Source of the DNA: an uncultured Caulobacterales bacterium
Lineage (GTDB): Bacteria; Pseudomonadota; Alphaproteobacteria; Caulobacterales; Maricaulaceae
DNA: 64,000 nt
Assembly (NCBI GenBank): GCA_937929915.1
Contig: CALFUN010000003.1
Span: 115,882 to 179,881, forward strand
Direction: 5' to 3'
The notes beneath the pieces were generated by a model. It worked only from the letters and a program-made list of their open reading frames with translations. It ran no database searches and was not told where the DNA came from. Positions 36,612-45,517 of this stretch are shown in pieces. The first letter of the stretch is position 1, and each line of letters starts with the position of its first letter. The position numbers and the translations under genes were made by a program.

Positions 36612-37376
36612 ATGAAAATGAATATATTTGATACATTCGCAAACCCCGCAAAATTTATAACGCTATCTAGGCGCCTAAGTCCGATCTTACTTGGCCTGGC
36701 TTGCCTATTGGCCTTTACGGGCCTCATATTAGGCTTATTCATATCCCCCGAAGATTACCAGCAAGGCCATTCCGTCAGAATAATGTATGTTCATGTTCCT
36801 GCCGCATGGATGGCAACTGTGAGCTATACATTCTTGGCGGTTATGAGTGCCATCGCATTTGTCTGGCGCCACTCTGTTGCCGATATGGCAGCCCGCGCCG
36901 CTGCGCCTGTTGGATTAATTATGACAGGGCTTGCCCTTTTCACAGGGGCATTATGGGGCAAACCGACATGGGGGGCTTGGTGGGTTTGGGATGCGCGCTT
37001 AACCTCCGTTTTGGTACTATTTTTTATCTATCTCGGATATATGGCGATTTGGGATAGCATTAGTGATAAAGCCAAAGCCGCAAAATTTGCGCGTATCGTT
37101 GCGCTGCTTGGCTTTGTCAATATTCCAATCATTAAATTTTCCGTAGATTGGTGGAATAGCCTGCATCAACCCGCAAGCCTCATTAAAGCTTCTGGCCCGT
37201 CTATAAGCGGATCTATGTTGGCCGCACTTTTGGTAATGATTGCTGCCTATATGGTTTTCTTTTTTTGGACCGTCTTAATTGGCACAGAAGGCCATATTTT
37301 GAGAACCCGTTTGTCTCGCCAAAATAAGAAAAAAGTAAGCTCAATTACAACCATCAAAAATGGAGTTATCGCATGA
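36612..37376 (+). CDS. ccmC: Heme-handling membrane protein CcmC
   Basis: A 254-residue protein with six spans. The WWD signature lies in WGKPTWGAWWVWDARLTSVLVLFFIYLGY, and the periplasmic His residues that hold heme lie in VRIMYVHVPAAWMA and VDWWNSLHQPASL. CcmC loads heme onto CcmE. Start taken at the ATG 36612 (MKMNIF); the longer frame begins inside ccmB. It overlaps ccmD by 4 bases. Confidence 0.95.
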   Translation: MKMNIFDTFANPAKFITLSRRLSPILLGLACLLAFTGLILGLFISPEDYQQGHSVRIMYVHVPAAWMATVSYTFLAVMSAIAFVWRHSVADMAARAAAPVGLIMTGLALFTGALWGKPTWGAWWVWDARLTSVLVLFFIYLGYMAIWDSISDKAKAAKFARIVALLGFVNIPIIKFSVDWWNSLHQPASLIKASGPSISGSMLAALLVMIAAYMVFFFWTVLIGTEGHILRTRLSRQNKKKVSSITTIKNGVIA

Positions 37377-37540
37377 TTGAATATTTCGCAATGGGCGGTT
37401 ACGGTGTTTATATCTGGCCATGTTACTTTTTATCCTTTGTGCTTTTAATTGGCATTGGGCGTAACCGATATAAATCGGTGAAAGAGTTGCGGCATTTAGC
37501 CAATGCCAAAAAATCTAACCCTGCAGTAGACAGCCTTTAA
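37373..37540 (+). CDS. ccmD: Heme exporter small subunit CcmD
   Basis: A 55-residue single-span protein (YFAMGGYGVYIWPCYFLSFV, then a basic stretch GRNRYKSVKELR), the typical CcmD plan. Its ATG overlaps the ccmC stop (ATGA), and ccmI starts two bases after its stop. CcmD stabilises CcmABC and helps release holo-CcmE. Confidence 0.92.
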   Translation: MIEYFAMGGYGVYIWPCYFLSFVLLIGIGRNRYKSVKELRHLANAKKSNPAVDSL

Positions 37541-37541
37541 T

Positions 37542-38465
37542 ATGCAGATACTTGGCTTCATTTGTCTGACGATTATTATATTAGCCGTCACATTGCGCAT
37601 GAAAGCCATGCCCAAAGCTTCTGCCATCATGGCACCCGTTTTAATTATCGCCGTTGCGGTGCCATCATATCTGATATTCGGACAACCAAATTACGGTCAG
37701 CAAAACAACACACCTCATATTTCATTTAATGCCGTATCCCCTGAACAAGACATGGCGCTGCGCAGTTTTGAAATTTTGAAACATGAAAAATCCCAAAGCG
37801 CAGCGCAATGGCATGATGTCGCGATAGCATTGCGATTGCAAAATGCACTCACGCGAAGCTCATATGCTTATAATCGAGCCGCGCAAATTACTACCAACCT
37901 AGAAGAAAAAGCTTCTTTTTACGGTGCTGCGGGCGAAGTTTTAGTTGAAAAAGATACAGGCATTGTGAGCCAAGAGGCGGCGCAATTATTTACAAAAGCC
38001 TTAGAGCATAATCCAAAAACACTTGGCGCACTCTACTATCTTGGCCTTTCCAATGAAACGGCCCAAAACAAAACAGCCGCCATGACATATTACCGTGATT
38101 TTTTACGCTACGCCGAAGATGGTCATCCGCGCCTAACAGATGTAAATGCCAGGCTCTTTACACTCTCTGGAAAGCTAGCTGAATCCCAGCCTGAAAAAAT
38201 TGCGCCTGTCTTGACAGCAGACGCGATGAACACATTTAAGTCTTTACCAGAAGACCAACAAAATAAATTTCTACAATCCATGATGATGCGGCGCTTTAAT
38301 ACACTTCAAACACAAGGCGGCAATGCAAATGAATGGCGAGATTTAGCGCGCTATTTCCAGCGGCTTGGCAATACAGAACAGGCACTTAAAACCTACGCGC
38401 AGGCCATCGCAATTTCGCCAGATAATACCTCATTAAAGCTTGAGCGTGATCAGCTGAAACATTAA
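37542..38465 (+). CDS. ccmI: Cytochrome c biogenesis TPR protein CcmI/CycH
   Basis: A 307-residue protein with two N-terminal membrane segments (FICLTIIILAVTLRM, APVLIIAVAVPSYLIF) and a periplasmic C-terminal half of TPR repeats (AAGEVLVEKDTGIVSQEAAQLFTKALEHNPKTLGALYYLG, EWRDLARYFQRLGNTEQALKTYAQAIAISPDN). CcmI binds apocytochromes and presents them to CcmFH. It is the last gene of the hemA-ccm operon. Confidence 0.9.
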   Translation: MQILGFICLTIIILAVTLRMKAMPKASAIMAPVLIIAVAVPSYLIFGQPNYGQQNNTPHISFNAVSPEQDMALRSFEILKHEKSQSAAQWHDVAIALRLQNALTRSSYAYNRAAQITTNLEEKASFYGAAGEVLVEKDTGIVSQEAAQLFTKALEHNPKTLGALYYLGLSNETAQNKTAAMTYYRDFLRYAEDGHPRLTDVNARLFTLSGKLAESQPEKIAPVLTADAMNTFKSLPEDQQNKFLQSMMMRRFNTLQTQGGNANEWRDLARYFQRLGNTEQALKTYAQAIAISPDNTSLKLERDQLKH

Positions 38466-38696
38466 TTGAATTAATTACAAAAAACCAACTTTATCATGAT
38501 CTTAACATTTTTTATTTTTTGAAAATATAGCCATATATTGCCCATTTTACCTATAAAATGAGCCCGCTGATTACCTTAAGTTATCAAGCCAATCACCACA
38601 TTCTATTGGAACAGCTTTAAAAATATGGTATGTTTAACGCCCCAGAGCCCTTTGCATCCCCCTATTGAGCGGCTCATATTTAAGGAGACTAAACAT

Positions 38697-39299
38697 ATGA
38701 CTATAATTAAAAATCTAATGTTGCCCGTCCTTGCCACTGGAGTCATATTAGCAGCTGGGACTCTAGCACCAACAGCGCATGCGGCCCCGGCAAAAGCTAA
38801 ATTCACATCTGACGGCGCTGTTAAAATGCCGGTAAATTGGCGTGAATGGGTTTATGTTGGCACACCCCTAACCCCTAATGCTTTAAATGGCGGCGCAGCC
38901 GCTTTCCCTGAATTTCACAATGTCTATGTCGAACCCAAAGCCTATAAGCATTTTGCGAAAACAGGTGAATGGGCCAATGGCACACAGATTGTTAAAGAAC
39001 TTGTGTCCGTGCGCGAAAACGACAATGATCCAAATACAGGCGCATCCATGGAAGTAAGCGGCCAAGGTTATTTTATGGGTGAATTTATCGGCCTCGAATT
39101 AACGATTAAAGACACGAAACGTTATAGTGATCAACCAGGTGGTTGGGCCTATTTTAGTTTTGGTCATCAACCACAGCCTTACAATGCCACAGCTGAAGCC
39201 TTCCCCGCAGAAGCCTGTAATGCTTGTCATGCCGCAAATGCAGAAGGCGATTTCGTCTTTACACAATTCTATCCGGTTCTACGGGCCGCAGGCAAGTAG
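38697..39299 (+). CDS. Cytochrome P460-family protein (first of three)
   Basis: A 200-residue exported hemoprotein; the start at ATG 38697 has AAGGAGA eight bases upstream, and a signal peptide ends at THAHA. The P460 pattern is clear: VNWREWVYVGTPLTPN, FPEFHNVYVEPKAYKHFAKTGEW, and the C-terminal heme motif CNACH. Family members oxidise hydroxylamine or bind NO, depending on whether a lysine cross-links the heme, which cannot be judged here. It heads a run of three P460 genes directly after the ccm operon, with its own promoter region (38466-38696). Confidence 0.9.
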   Translation: MTIIKNLMLPVLATGVILAAGTLAPTAHAAPAKAKFTSDGAVKMPVNWREWVYVGTPLTPNALNGGAAAFPEFHNVYVEPKAYKHFAKTGEWANGTQIVKELVSVRENDNDPNTGASMEVSGQGYFMGEFIGLELTIKDTKRYSDQPGGWAYFSFGHQPQPYNATAEAFPAEACNACHAANAEGDFVFTQFYPVLRAAGK

Positions 39300-39304
39300 T
39301 CGTG

Positions 39305-39943
39305 ATGGCAAAACCAACATATATTTTGATGGCGGCTATATCCGCCGCCATCTTTATGGGAGGGTGCGGTGATGGCCCGTCCGCCTCTCAATCATTGGCC
39401 TCCAAAGCCAACACGCCCGCCCCTGTAAAAACCCCTGTAAAAGCCGCCGTAACATCAGCTAAATTTTCGCCTTATGTTGATGCACAAGGCAATATTTCAC
39501 GTCCCACCGATTTTCTAACGGGACGCCAATGGACACATCTTGGCGCTTGGGCCGTTGTCAATGAAAATGGCGAAGGGAACGGCATGCACAATGTCTATAC
39601 AACACATGATGTTGTCAAAGCTTACCGAGATACAGGCAAATTCCCGGACGGGGCTGTTCTTGTAAAAGAAGTCAGAGGCGCATCTGCCACCACCCTTACA
39701 ACAGGCCGCGCACATTGGCCGGCTGAAAATGCTGTTTGGTTTGTATCCGTCAAAGACGCAACTAACCGATTCCCAGATAACCCGCTTTGGGGTCATGGAT
39801 GGGGATGGGCGCTTTTCGAAGCTGGCGCGCCAGCAAAGCAAGTCGCGAAAGATTATAAAGCAGATTGTCTAAGCTGCCATGTTCCCGTCAAAGATACAGA
39901 CTGGATTTACGCCCATGCTTATCCCGTCTTAAACGAAGATTAA
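39305..39943 (+). CDS. Cytochrome P460-family lipoprotein (second of three)
   Basis: A 212-residue P460 protein. The ATG at 39305 begins a lipoprotein-type signal (MAKPTYILMAAISAAIFMGGC), with Cys21 a plausible lipidation site, followed by a Pro/Ala-rich linker. The P460 domain starts at FSPYVDAQGNISRPTDF and has WTHLGAWAV, GMHNVYTTHD and CLSCHVPV. Its domain is about 70 percent identical by eye to the third gene, so the two are tandem duplicates. It starts five bases after the previous stop. Confidence 0.9.
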   Translation: MAKPTYILMAAISAAIFMGGCGDGPSASQSLASKANTPAPVKTPVKAAVTSAKFSPYVDAQGNISRPTDFLTGRQWTHLGAWAVVNENGEGNGMHNVYTTHDVVKAYRDTGKFPDGAVLVKEVRGASATTLTTGRAHWPAENAVWFVSVKDATNRFPDNPLWGHGWGWALFEAGAPAKQVAKDYKADCLSCHVPVKDTDWIYAHAYPVLNED

Positions 39944-40004
39944 TCCTTTAAACTTGTTAAATGTGACAGGTGCCAGAAAAGTAAGTCAGAAAATGAGTCA
40001 GAAA

Positions 40005-40967
40005 ATGAAAAAATTATTAGTCGGTATTACAGGCTTAACCTTAGCGATCAGCAGCTCAGCATTCGCCCAAGGTAGCGCATTTTCTCCCTTTGTTGACGCG
40101 AACGGCAATATATCGCGTCCTGTAGATTTTAAAACAAATCCAGATTGGGTACATTTGGGCGCTTGGGCCGTTGTGAATGAAAATAATGAAGGCAATGGTG
40201 TTCACAATGTCTATACGACGCATAGCGCGGCTGAAAGTTTCAGAAAAAATGGAGTCTTTCCTGACGGCGCGCCATTGGTCAAAGAGGTTCGCGCAGCCGC
40301 CGCGGATGCCTTGACCACAGGACGCGCGCATTGGGCCACGGATAAACAAGTTTGGTTTGTTTCAATAAAAGATAGTACAAACCGATTTCCAGATAATCCG
40401 CTCTGGGGCGATGGTTGGGGCTGGGCTTTATTCAAAGCTGACGCCCCAGCCACGCAAGTTGCCTCGGACTATCAGGCAGATTGCTTAAGCTGTCATGTCC
40501 CCGTTAAAAATAGTGACTGGATGTATGTGCATGCTTATGAGCCTGTTTTAGGGCCGAAAGCTTTGGTCAACCCGCCTGAATATATCAAAAATGCGAGCTT
40601 AAAAGCCCCTGCTGCTCAGGAAACATCCGCTGCGGCAGATAGCGGCGGAATTGATCTTGCCGCTGCGAAAAAGTCTTTTCAACAAACCTGTAAGAGTTGT
40701 CACTCTGATCAGGCTGGTAAGAACGGAATTGGGCCATCACTTGCAGGCGTTGTTGGCAGAAAAGCCGGGACAGGCGAAGGCTTTAGATACTCAGCTGCGA
40801 TGAAATCATCCGATGTTGTTTGGTCGGCCGACACATTGGACAAGCATCTGCTCGATGTAAAAAACTTTATTCCAAAAAACAGAATGGGATCCTTTTTTCC
40901 GCAAGGCGTAAAGGATGATAAGAAACGCGCAGAAATTATCGCCTATCTCGAAAGTATTTCAAAATAA
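40005..40967 (+). CDS. Cytochrome P460 fused to a class I cytochrome c
   Basis: A 320-residue exported protein starting at ATG 40005 (signal peptide MKKLLVGITGLTLAISSSAFA). Residues 22-185 are a P460 domain ending in CLSCHVPV, nearly a copy of the preceding gene. After an Ala-rich linker, residues 215-320 form a class I cytochrome c with CKSCH, IGPSLAGVVGRKAG, YSAAMKSSDVVWSADTLDKHL and a likely Met ligand in NRMGSFFPQGV. The fused domain would carry electrons to or from the P460 heme. It looks like a tandem duplicate that gained or kept a redox partner. Confidence 0.9.
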   Translation: MKKLLVGITGLTLAISSSAFAQGSAFSPFVDANGNISRPVDFKTNPDWVHLGAWAVVNENNEGNGVHNVYTTHSAAESFRKNGVFPDGAPLVKEVRAAAADALTTGRAHWATDKQVWFVSIKDSTNRFPDNPLWGDGWGWALFKADAPATQVASDYQADCLSCHVPVKNSDWMYVHAYEPVLGPKALVNPPEYIKNASLKAPAAQETSAAADSGGIDLAAAKKSFQQTCKSCHSDQAGKNGIGPSLAGVVGRKAGTGEGFRYSAAMKSSDVVWSADTLDKHLLDVKNFIPKNRMGSFFPQGVKDDKKRAEIIAYLESISK

Positions 40968-41151
40968 AATCTGGCGGCAAAGTCTAAGCCGCTAGACAGT
41001 CTCACGGCGTTCACATTTTTTATTAAAAAGCATATTTTAGATAACCGTCTGCCCTATCTTTGTAACAAAGCTGACGATATGCATTTATATGCCAACCCGT
41101 CATCAATTATTGTGCAAATATTATTGTTTCATTTGACTGATATATAAAAGA

Positions 41152-41640
41152 CTAGGCTTTTATATATGACGTATATTTCTGCCTTAGCAAGGCGAGTTTG
41201 GGATCAATGTAGGTTTTGCAAAACGGCCGCTCAGGGTTCTGGTGATAATAATCTTGATAGTGAGGCGGTGATGCTGAAAACTCAGAAAATGGCAGGATTT
41301 CAGTAATAAGAGATTTAGGAAAACCTGTTTGCAACTCTTGTAAAACCATCTGACAAGCACGGCTTTGAGGCTCAGAATGGGTATAAATGGCGCTACGGTA
41401 TTTTTGGCGCATGGAATGGGCAGACTGGCTCGCATGGGTTCGCAGATGAACTTCAAGCAGCACAGCCAGTGGTATATCAGACGGATCAAATTCAAGATTA
41501 ACAGCCTCAGAAAAACTATCATGTGGCGGCACAGATTTAATCCATCCTTGCGTGACCTTTTTAACGCCAGATAAAGATTGAAAGACAGCTTCCGTACACC
41601 AATGGCACCCTCCGCCAAGACCTATGTACTCAATCGTCAC
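41152..41640 (-). CDS. MsrA-family protein with a GCHWC motif
   Basis: A 162-residue MsrA homologue. The active-site Cys is followed by an altered motif, GGGCHWCTEAVF, in place of GCFWG, a variant subfamily with a second cysteine. The pattern VTQGWIKS, HDSFSEAVNLEFDP and H-T-H-A.S replaces the usual GY.GG and G.T.H/HAE elements. It lies 13 bases after the canonical msrA and would be co-expressed. It may act on a different methionine sulfoxide substrate. Confidence 0.83.
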   Translation of the reverse strand: MTIEYIGLGGGCHWCTEAVFQSLSGVKKVTQGWIKSVPPHDSFSEAVNLEFDPSDIPLAVLLEVHLRTHASQSAHSMRQKYRSAIYTHSEPQSRACQMVLQELQTGFPKSLITEILPFSEFSASPPHYQDYYHQNPERPFCKTYIDPKLALLRQKYTSYIKA

Positions 41641-41653
41641 GACATTCAGGCTT

Positions 41654-42169
41654 TCATGCGCCTAAACTTCGGCGCGGAAGTGTCCAGCCTGCACGCGGAA
41701 AATGGCAAGTATATCCATTGGGCCTATGTTCAAGATAATCTTGATGCTCTGGCTCCGCTTCCCAAAAATCTGACGCAGGACTAAGCCCCGTGACGACAGG
41801 GCCAGGCCATAACCCCGAAGCCTCTACATCTTTTATTGTATTGAGAGCCTCAATGCGCTGGGCCTCTGATGTATAAAAAATTTCTGACCTATATGATATG
41901 CCAACATCCCCGCCTTGGCGGTTTTTTGTTGTGGGGTCATGGATTTGAAAGAAAAATTCAAGAATATCGCGGAAACTAGTTTGCTTGGGATCAAATAGAA
42001 TCTCAATCGCTTCGGCATGCGTGCCGTGGTTTCTGTAAGTCGCATTGAGGACATCCCCGCCCGTATAACCAACGCGCGTTTTTATAACCCCTTTGCGTTT
42101 GCGTATAAGGTCTTGCATGCCCCAAAAGCATCCACCCGCAAGCACTGCATATTCCATCTCATCCGCCAT
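41654..42169 (-). CDS. msrA: Peptide-methionine (S)-S-oxide reductase MsrA
   Basis: A 171-residue canonical MsrA. The active site is [12 protein letters not shown], with [37 protein letters not shown] and YRSEIFY in order. It reduces the S form of methionine sulfoxide in proteins. No MsrB is encoded nearby, so repair of the R form must come from elsewhere in the genome. Confidence 0.94.
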   Translation of the reverse strand: MADEMEYAVLAGGCFWGMQDLIRKRKGVIKTRVGYTGGDVLNATYRNHGTHAEAIEILFDPKQTSFRDILEFFFQIHDPTTKNRQGGDVGISYRSEIFYTSEAQRIEALNTIKDVEASGLWPGPVVTGLSPASDFWEAEPEHQDYLEHRPNGYTCHFPRAGWTLPRRSLGA

Positions 42170-42319
42170 TATAATTACCCGCCAAACTGTATGATACGAG
42201 GTTGTTTGTCAGATAGTGTGTGAATCGATGCCACTATTTTCTCATATTTGGCAGATTTTGACATAAATAATCCTTATGATGCCGTTTCACGCCGTCCAGT
42301 ATTATAATAAAATCACGGA

Positions 42320-42353
42320 AAGGCGATTGCCAATAGCTATTAGTAATCGCCTT
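42320..42353. repeat. 34-bp dyad between msrA and the LysR gene
   Basis: AAGGCGATT at 42320-42328 and AATCGCCTT at 42345-42353 are exact complements; inside lies a second palindrome AATAGCTATT, with GCC and AGT in the two junctions. It lies in the 409-bp divergent spacer 42170-42578, so neither flanking gene ends here. It could be an operator or the terminator of an unseen short transcript. Nothing else was recognised in this spacer. Confidence 0.5.
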
Positions 42354-42578
42354 CATATATATTCCTCATAGCTTTCAAAGTTAGAATTTTATACAATTAA
42401 AACAGAGGCCTAACGTATATTTAGGTTGCAGGGCATTTCAAAATAAAACGAAAATACAGGTATTTATGTTACTTTTGGGCATATCAAAATACTAGAACCC
42501 GTATGAATCTGATATAGCCGTGCCTTTTTTTCACCGACAACATGACGGGCTATAATATTTTACAAGAGTTGGTTCAGC

Positions 42579-43466
42579 ATGGAGTTACGACAAATTGAAT
42601 ATTTTCTGGCTGTTTGCCAGGCCCGTAATTTTACCCGAGCGGCGCAAGCCTGTAATGTCACACAACCTGCCCTAACGAAATCTTTAAAATTACTGGAGTT
42701 TGAATTGGGCGGTGAATTGATTGACCGCCAAGCCAAGCCTATGCGGTTGACAGATCTTGGTGAACTATTGGTTGAGAAATTCCGTAAGCTTCATGATCTG
42801 AAGAATAATATTGCCGCCCAAGCCTCTTTATTTAGTAATATGGATAGCAGCACCCACACAATCGGCATTGTTAATACGATTGGCGAGGAGAAACTTTTTC
42901 AATTATCTCAATCCATTCAATTAAAATTTCCTTGTATTGCTCTTTCGATTTCTATGCTCCCCCAACAAGCTTTAGAGGAGAAAGTTTTAGAAGGATGTCT
43001 AGAGCTAGCGATATTTGTCGATAAACCTAACCAGTCTCGTTGGTGTAAAAAATCTCCGCTTTTTACCGAAACATTTGTTTTGGCATTACCCGAACATCAT
43101 GCGCTTTCTGATAAAAAAACTATCACAACCTCTGACTTACATAATGTAAATTATATTCGGCGCGACCATTGCGAAATGAATGACATTGTTGATGCTTATT
43201 TTGAACATCAAGGCATTAAGCTCAATACACAGCTCTCGACAGATCAAGAAGGTTTTGCCTCTCAAATGATAGAGGCCGGACTTGGCGTGTCGATAATGCC
43301 AAAGGCGCTTGGTAAAAAAATGTCGACCACGCGGGAGATTTCTGACTTCCCGTTCCAAAGAACACTCAGCCTATTTCGCTTATCTGACCGCATATTGACA
43401 AAGCCTGCCCAGCTCATTCAAGATCTCATCTTGCAGCAAGAAACCGCTATTCATGCCCCAGCTTAA
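42579..43466 (+). CDS. LysR-family transcriptional regulator
   Basis: A 295-residue LysR regulator. The N-terminal helix-turn-helix is classic (MELRQIEYFLAVCQARNFTRAAQACNVTQPALTKSLKLLEFELGG), with a substrate-binding domain after residue 90. It overlaps the start of the next hydrolase gene by 14 bases in the same direction, unlike the usual divergent LysR-target arrangement. Confidence 0.92.
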   Translation: MELRQIEYFLAVCQARNFTRAAQACNVTQPALTKSLKLLEFELGGELIDRQAKPMRLTDLGELLVEKFRKLHDLKNNIAAQASLFSNMDSSTHTIGIVNTIGEEKLFQLSQSIQLKFPCIALSISMLPQQALEEKVLEGCLELAIFVDKPNQSRWCKKSPLFTETFVLALPEHHALSDKKTITTSDLHNVNYIRRDHCEMNDIVDAYFEHQGIKLNTQLSTDQEGFASQMIEAGLGVSIMPKALGKKMSTTREISDFPFQRTLSLFRLSDRILTKPAQLIQDLILQQETAIHAPA

Positions 43467-44415
43467 CCCGCGATCAGACATCGTCCCTGAGCTGAATCAT
43501 TCAGCCAATTTAAAAGCCTTTGCTTTACGTACGCCCGATCATTGTTTCGCAAATTTAGAAGATTGGGATTACCGTCCTCGCTATACATCCCAATTAACGG
43601 GGTTTGAAAATCTGCGCATGCACTATCTCGACGAAGGTAACAAAGATGCTCCCCAAACCATCATATGCTTACATGGGTACAATAGTTGGGGTTACACATT
43701 TCGGAAAGCTATCCCTTATTTTCTCGCCCAAAATTTTCGCGTCATCGTGCCTGACCTCTTCGGGTTTGGCCGCTCTGATAAACCTACAAATGAAGTCGAG
43801 TTCAGTTTCGAATATCACCGTAATTCCATTATACAATTCATCGAACATCTGGGCTTAGACACGGTTTACCTAGCAGGTTTTGATCTCGGCGGCTGGATTG
43901 CTGCAACATTACCCCTCGATTATCCAAATCGTATCAAAGGCTTAATGTTAGGCAATACCAGTATTTATAGTTCTGATAGTCAAATATGGCCAGGGTTTCA
44001 TTTGTGGAAATCCATTCAAAACACAAAGCAAAACCCAAATGTCATTGATTGTTTTTTTGAAAATGACAGCTATTTGACGCAGGCACAATTAGACGGCTTT
44101 AGAGCGCCATTTCCTGATTTTAGATATAAAGCCGGTTTAAGAAGCTTGCCCAACCTCATTCCAACAGCGCCCGATCATAGCGCCGCAATAATTTCTGACG
44201 CCAGTTTAGAGTATTTACGCACGGATTGGTCTGGGACGTGTGTTTGTATTGCGGGTTTGAAAGACCCCATATTTGGCGCGCGCACTATGGTGCCTCTCAA
44301 ATTAGCCATTCGTAACAGCGCTCCTCTGATTAAGCTCGAAAATTCAGGGCTGTTTATATTTGAACAGGCAAAGGATTTCCTGCCTGAGGCGATAGACCAT
44401 TTAAAGCTTATATGA
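43453..44415 (+). CDS. Alpha/beta hydrolase lacking the catalytic His
   Basis: A 320-residue alpha/beta hydrolase without a signal peptide. The oxyanion motif is CLHGYNSWGYTF, the nucleophile Asp is in LAGFDLGGWIAA, and the acid is in AGLKDPIFG. Where the catalytic His should lie (family pattern GHF), the sequence reads ENSGLFIFEQ, with CTG for Leu at 44339 or so. The triad is therefore incomplete, and the protein may be inactive or use another residue. It overlaps the LysR gene. Confidence 0.82.
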   Translation: MPQLNPRSDIVPELNHSANLKAFALRTPDHCFANLEDWDYRPRYTSQLTGFENLRMHYLDEGNKDAPQTIICLHGYNSWGYTFRKAIPYFLAQNFRVIVPDLFGFGRSDKPTNEVEFSFEYHRNSIIQFIEHLGLDTVYLAGFDLGGWIAATLPLDYPNRIKGLMLGNTSIYSSDSQIWPGFHLWKSIQNTKQNPNVIDCFFENDSYLTQAQLDGFRAPFPDFRYKAGLRSLPNLIPTAPDHSAAIISDASLEYLRTDWSGTCVCIAGLKDPIFGARTMVPLKLAIRNSAPLIKLENSGLFIFEQAKDFLPEAIDHLKLI

Positions 44416-44452
44416 GCCGCAAAGCTAGCGCGGCCAATGTTATTTCACTCAA

Positions 44453-45295
44453 CTAACTTTGAATCGTTCGCCTGTAATAACCTGGCGTGACACCCATAAC
44501 TTTTGAAAATGCTTCGCTCATATGGCTTTGAGATGAAAAGCCTGCATCCAGAGCAATAATGGCAAGATCAGTCTTACTATTGACGAGTAAATTTTGCGCT
44601 TTTTTGATGCGGTGACGCAGAACATATTGATAGGGCGACAGACCTGTTTCTAGTTTAAACATACGCGTGAAATGAAATTTGCTGACACCAACCAAATTGG
44701 CGAGCATATCAACACTAATATTTTGATCCGTATGTTCATCAATAAATGAAATGACAAGTTTGAGCTTATGCGGGGCCAAGTGATGTTTCGTCGTGGTAAT
44801 AAGCTTATCGTCAAATTGTTTCATGACGGTCGACATGACAAGCGCCGCTAAAGCTTCACCTCTTAGGTTCCCGCCAAAACCATCGGATAAAAGAAAATCC
44901 ATTAACAGCGATGATAGCTCATCATAGCGGGCCAAGGCACGTCCATTCACAAGCGGGGCATCAAATGCTAATGATGGGTTTAGCTCTGTGATGAATTGCT
45001 TTCTTATGGAAGGGTCAAGCGCAATATATAAAAGCTCGCCAGATTCCTCTGTGCGGACATATTGATCGACGCCTTTGGGAACAAAGGAGAAATCCCCTCT
45101 ATTTCTTTCATATGTCATGAGTTTTTGGGAGCCAGTTCGCCCAACGCATTTATAGGGGCTGTGCTGTAAAACAATCATGTCTGCGACTGTTTTGCTATCG
45201 GTTTCTTGCCCGCCTTTATATGGGGACCAACCTATGACAATACCATTACCAGCCCATCTCTTTTGGACATTAGGCCAATATCTAGAGAAATTCAT
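44453..45295 (-). CDS. AraC-family transcriptional regulator
   Basis: A 280-residue AraC protein with an N-terminal cupin-like part and C-terminal double helix-turn-helix (ISVDMLANLVGVSKFHFTRMFKLETGLSPYQYVLRHRIKKAQNLL, LAIIALDAGFSSQSHMSEAFSKVMGVTPGYYRR). It is convergent with the LysR-hydrolase pair and has another AraC gene upstream; the targets are unknown. Confidence 0.92.
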   Translation of the reverse strand: MNFSRYWPNVQKRWAGNGIVIGWSPYKGGQETDSKTVADMIVLQHSPYKCVGRTGSQKLMTYERNRGDFSFVPKGVDQYVRTEESGELLYIALDPSIRKQFITELNPSLAFDAPLVNGRALARYDELSSLLMDFLLSDGFGGNLRGEALAALVMSTVMKQFDDKLITTTKHHLAPHKLKLVISFIDEHTDQNISVDMLANLVGVSKFHFTRMFKLETGLSPYQYVLRHRIKKAQNLLVNSKTDLAIIALDAGFSSQSHMSEAFSKVMGVTPGYYRRTIQS

Positions 45296-45517
45296 GGCTA
45301 TTCACCCGTAAGACTCACATGCAATTTCCTTGTGGAAAATTAAGATTCACTCCGCGAAAATGTTGGCATATATACTCATTGGATAAACCTATGCCCCAAA
45401 ATTATATGTCACATTCTATGTGGACTTATGGCTATTTCTGTCAAAAATCAAGATAATTAACCCTTTAAACAATAACTAAACTCAGTGTCTTCCAATTCAT
45501 GCACCTAGGCGTATCAT

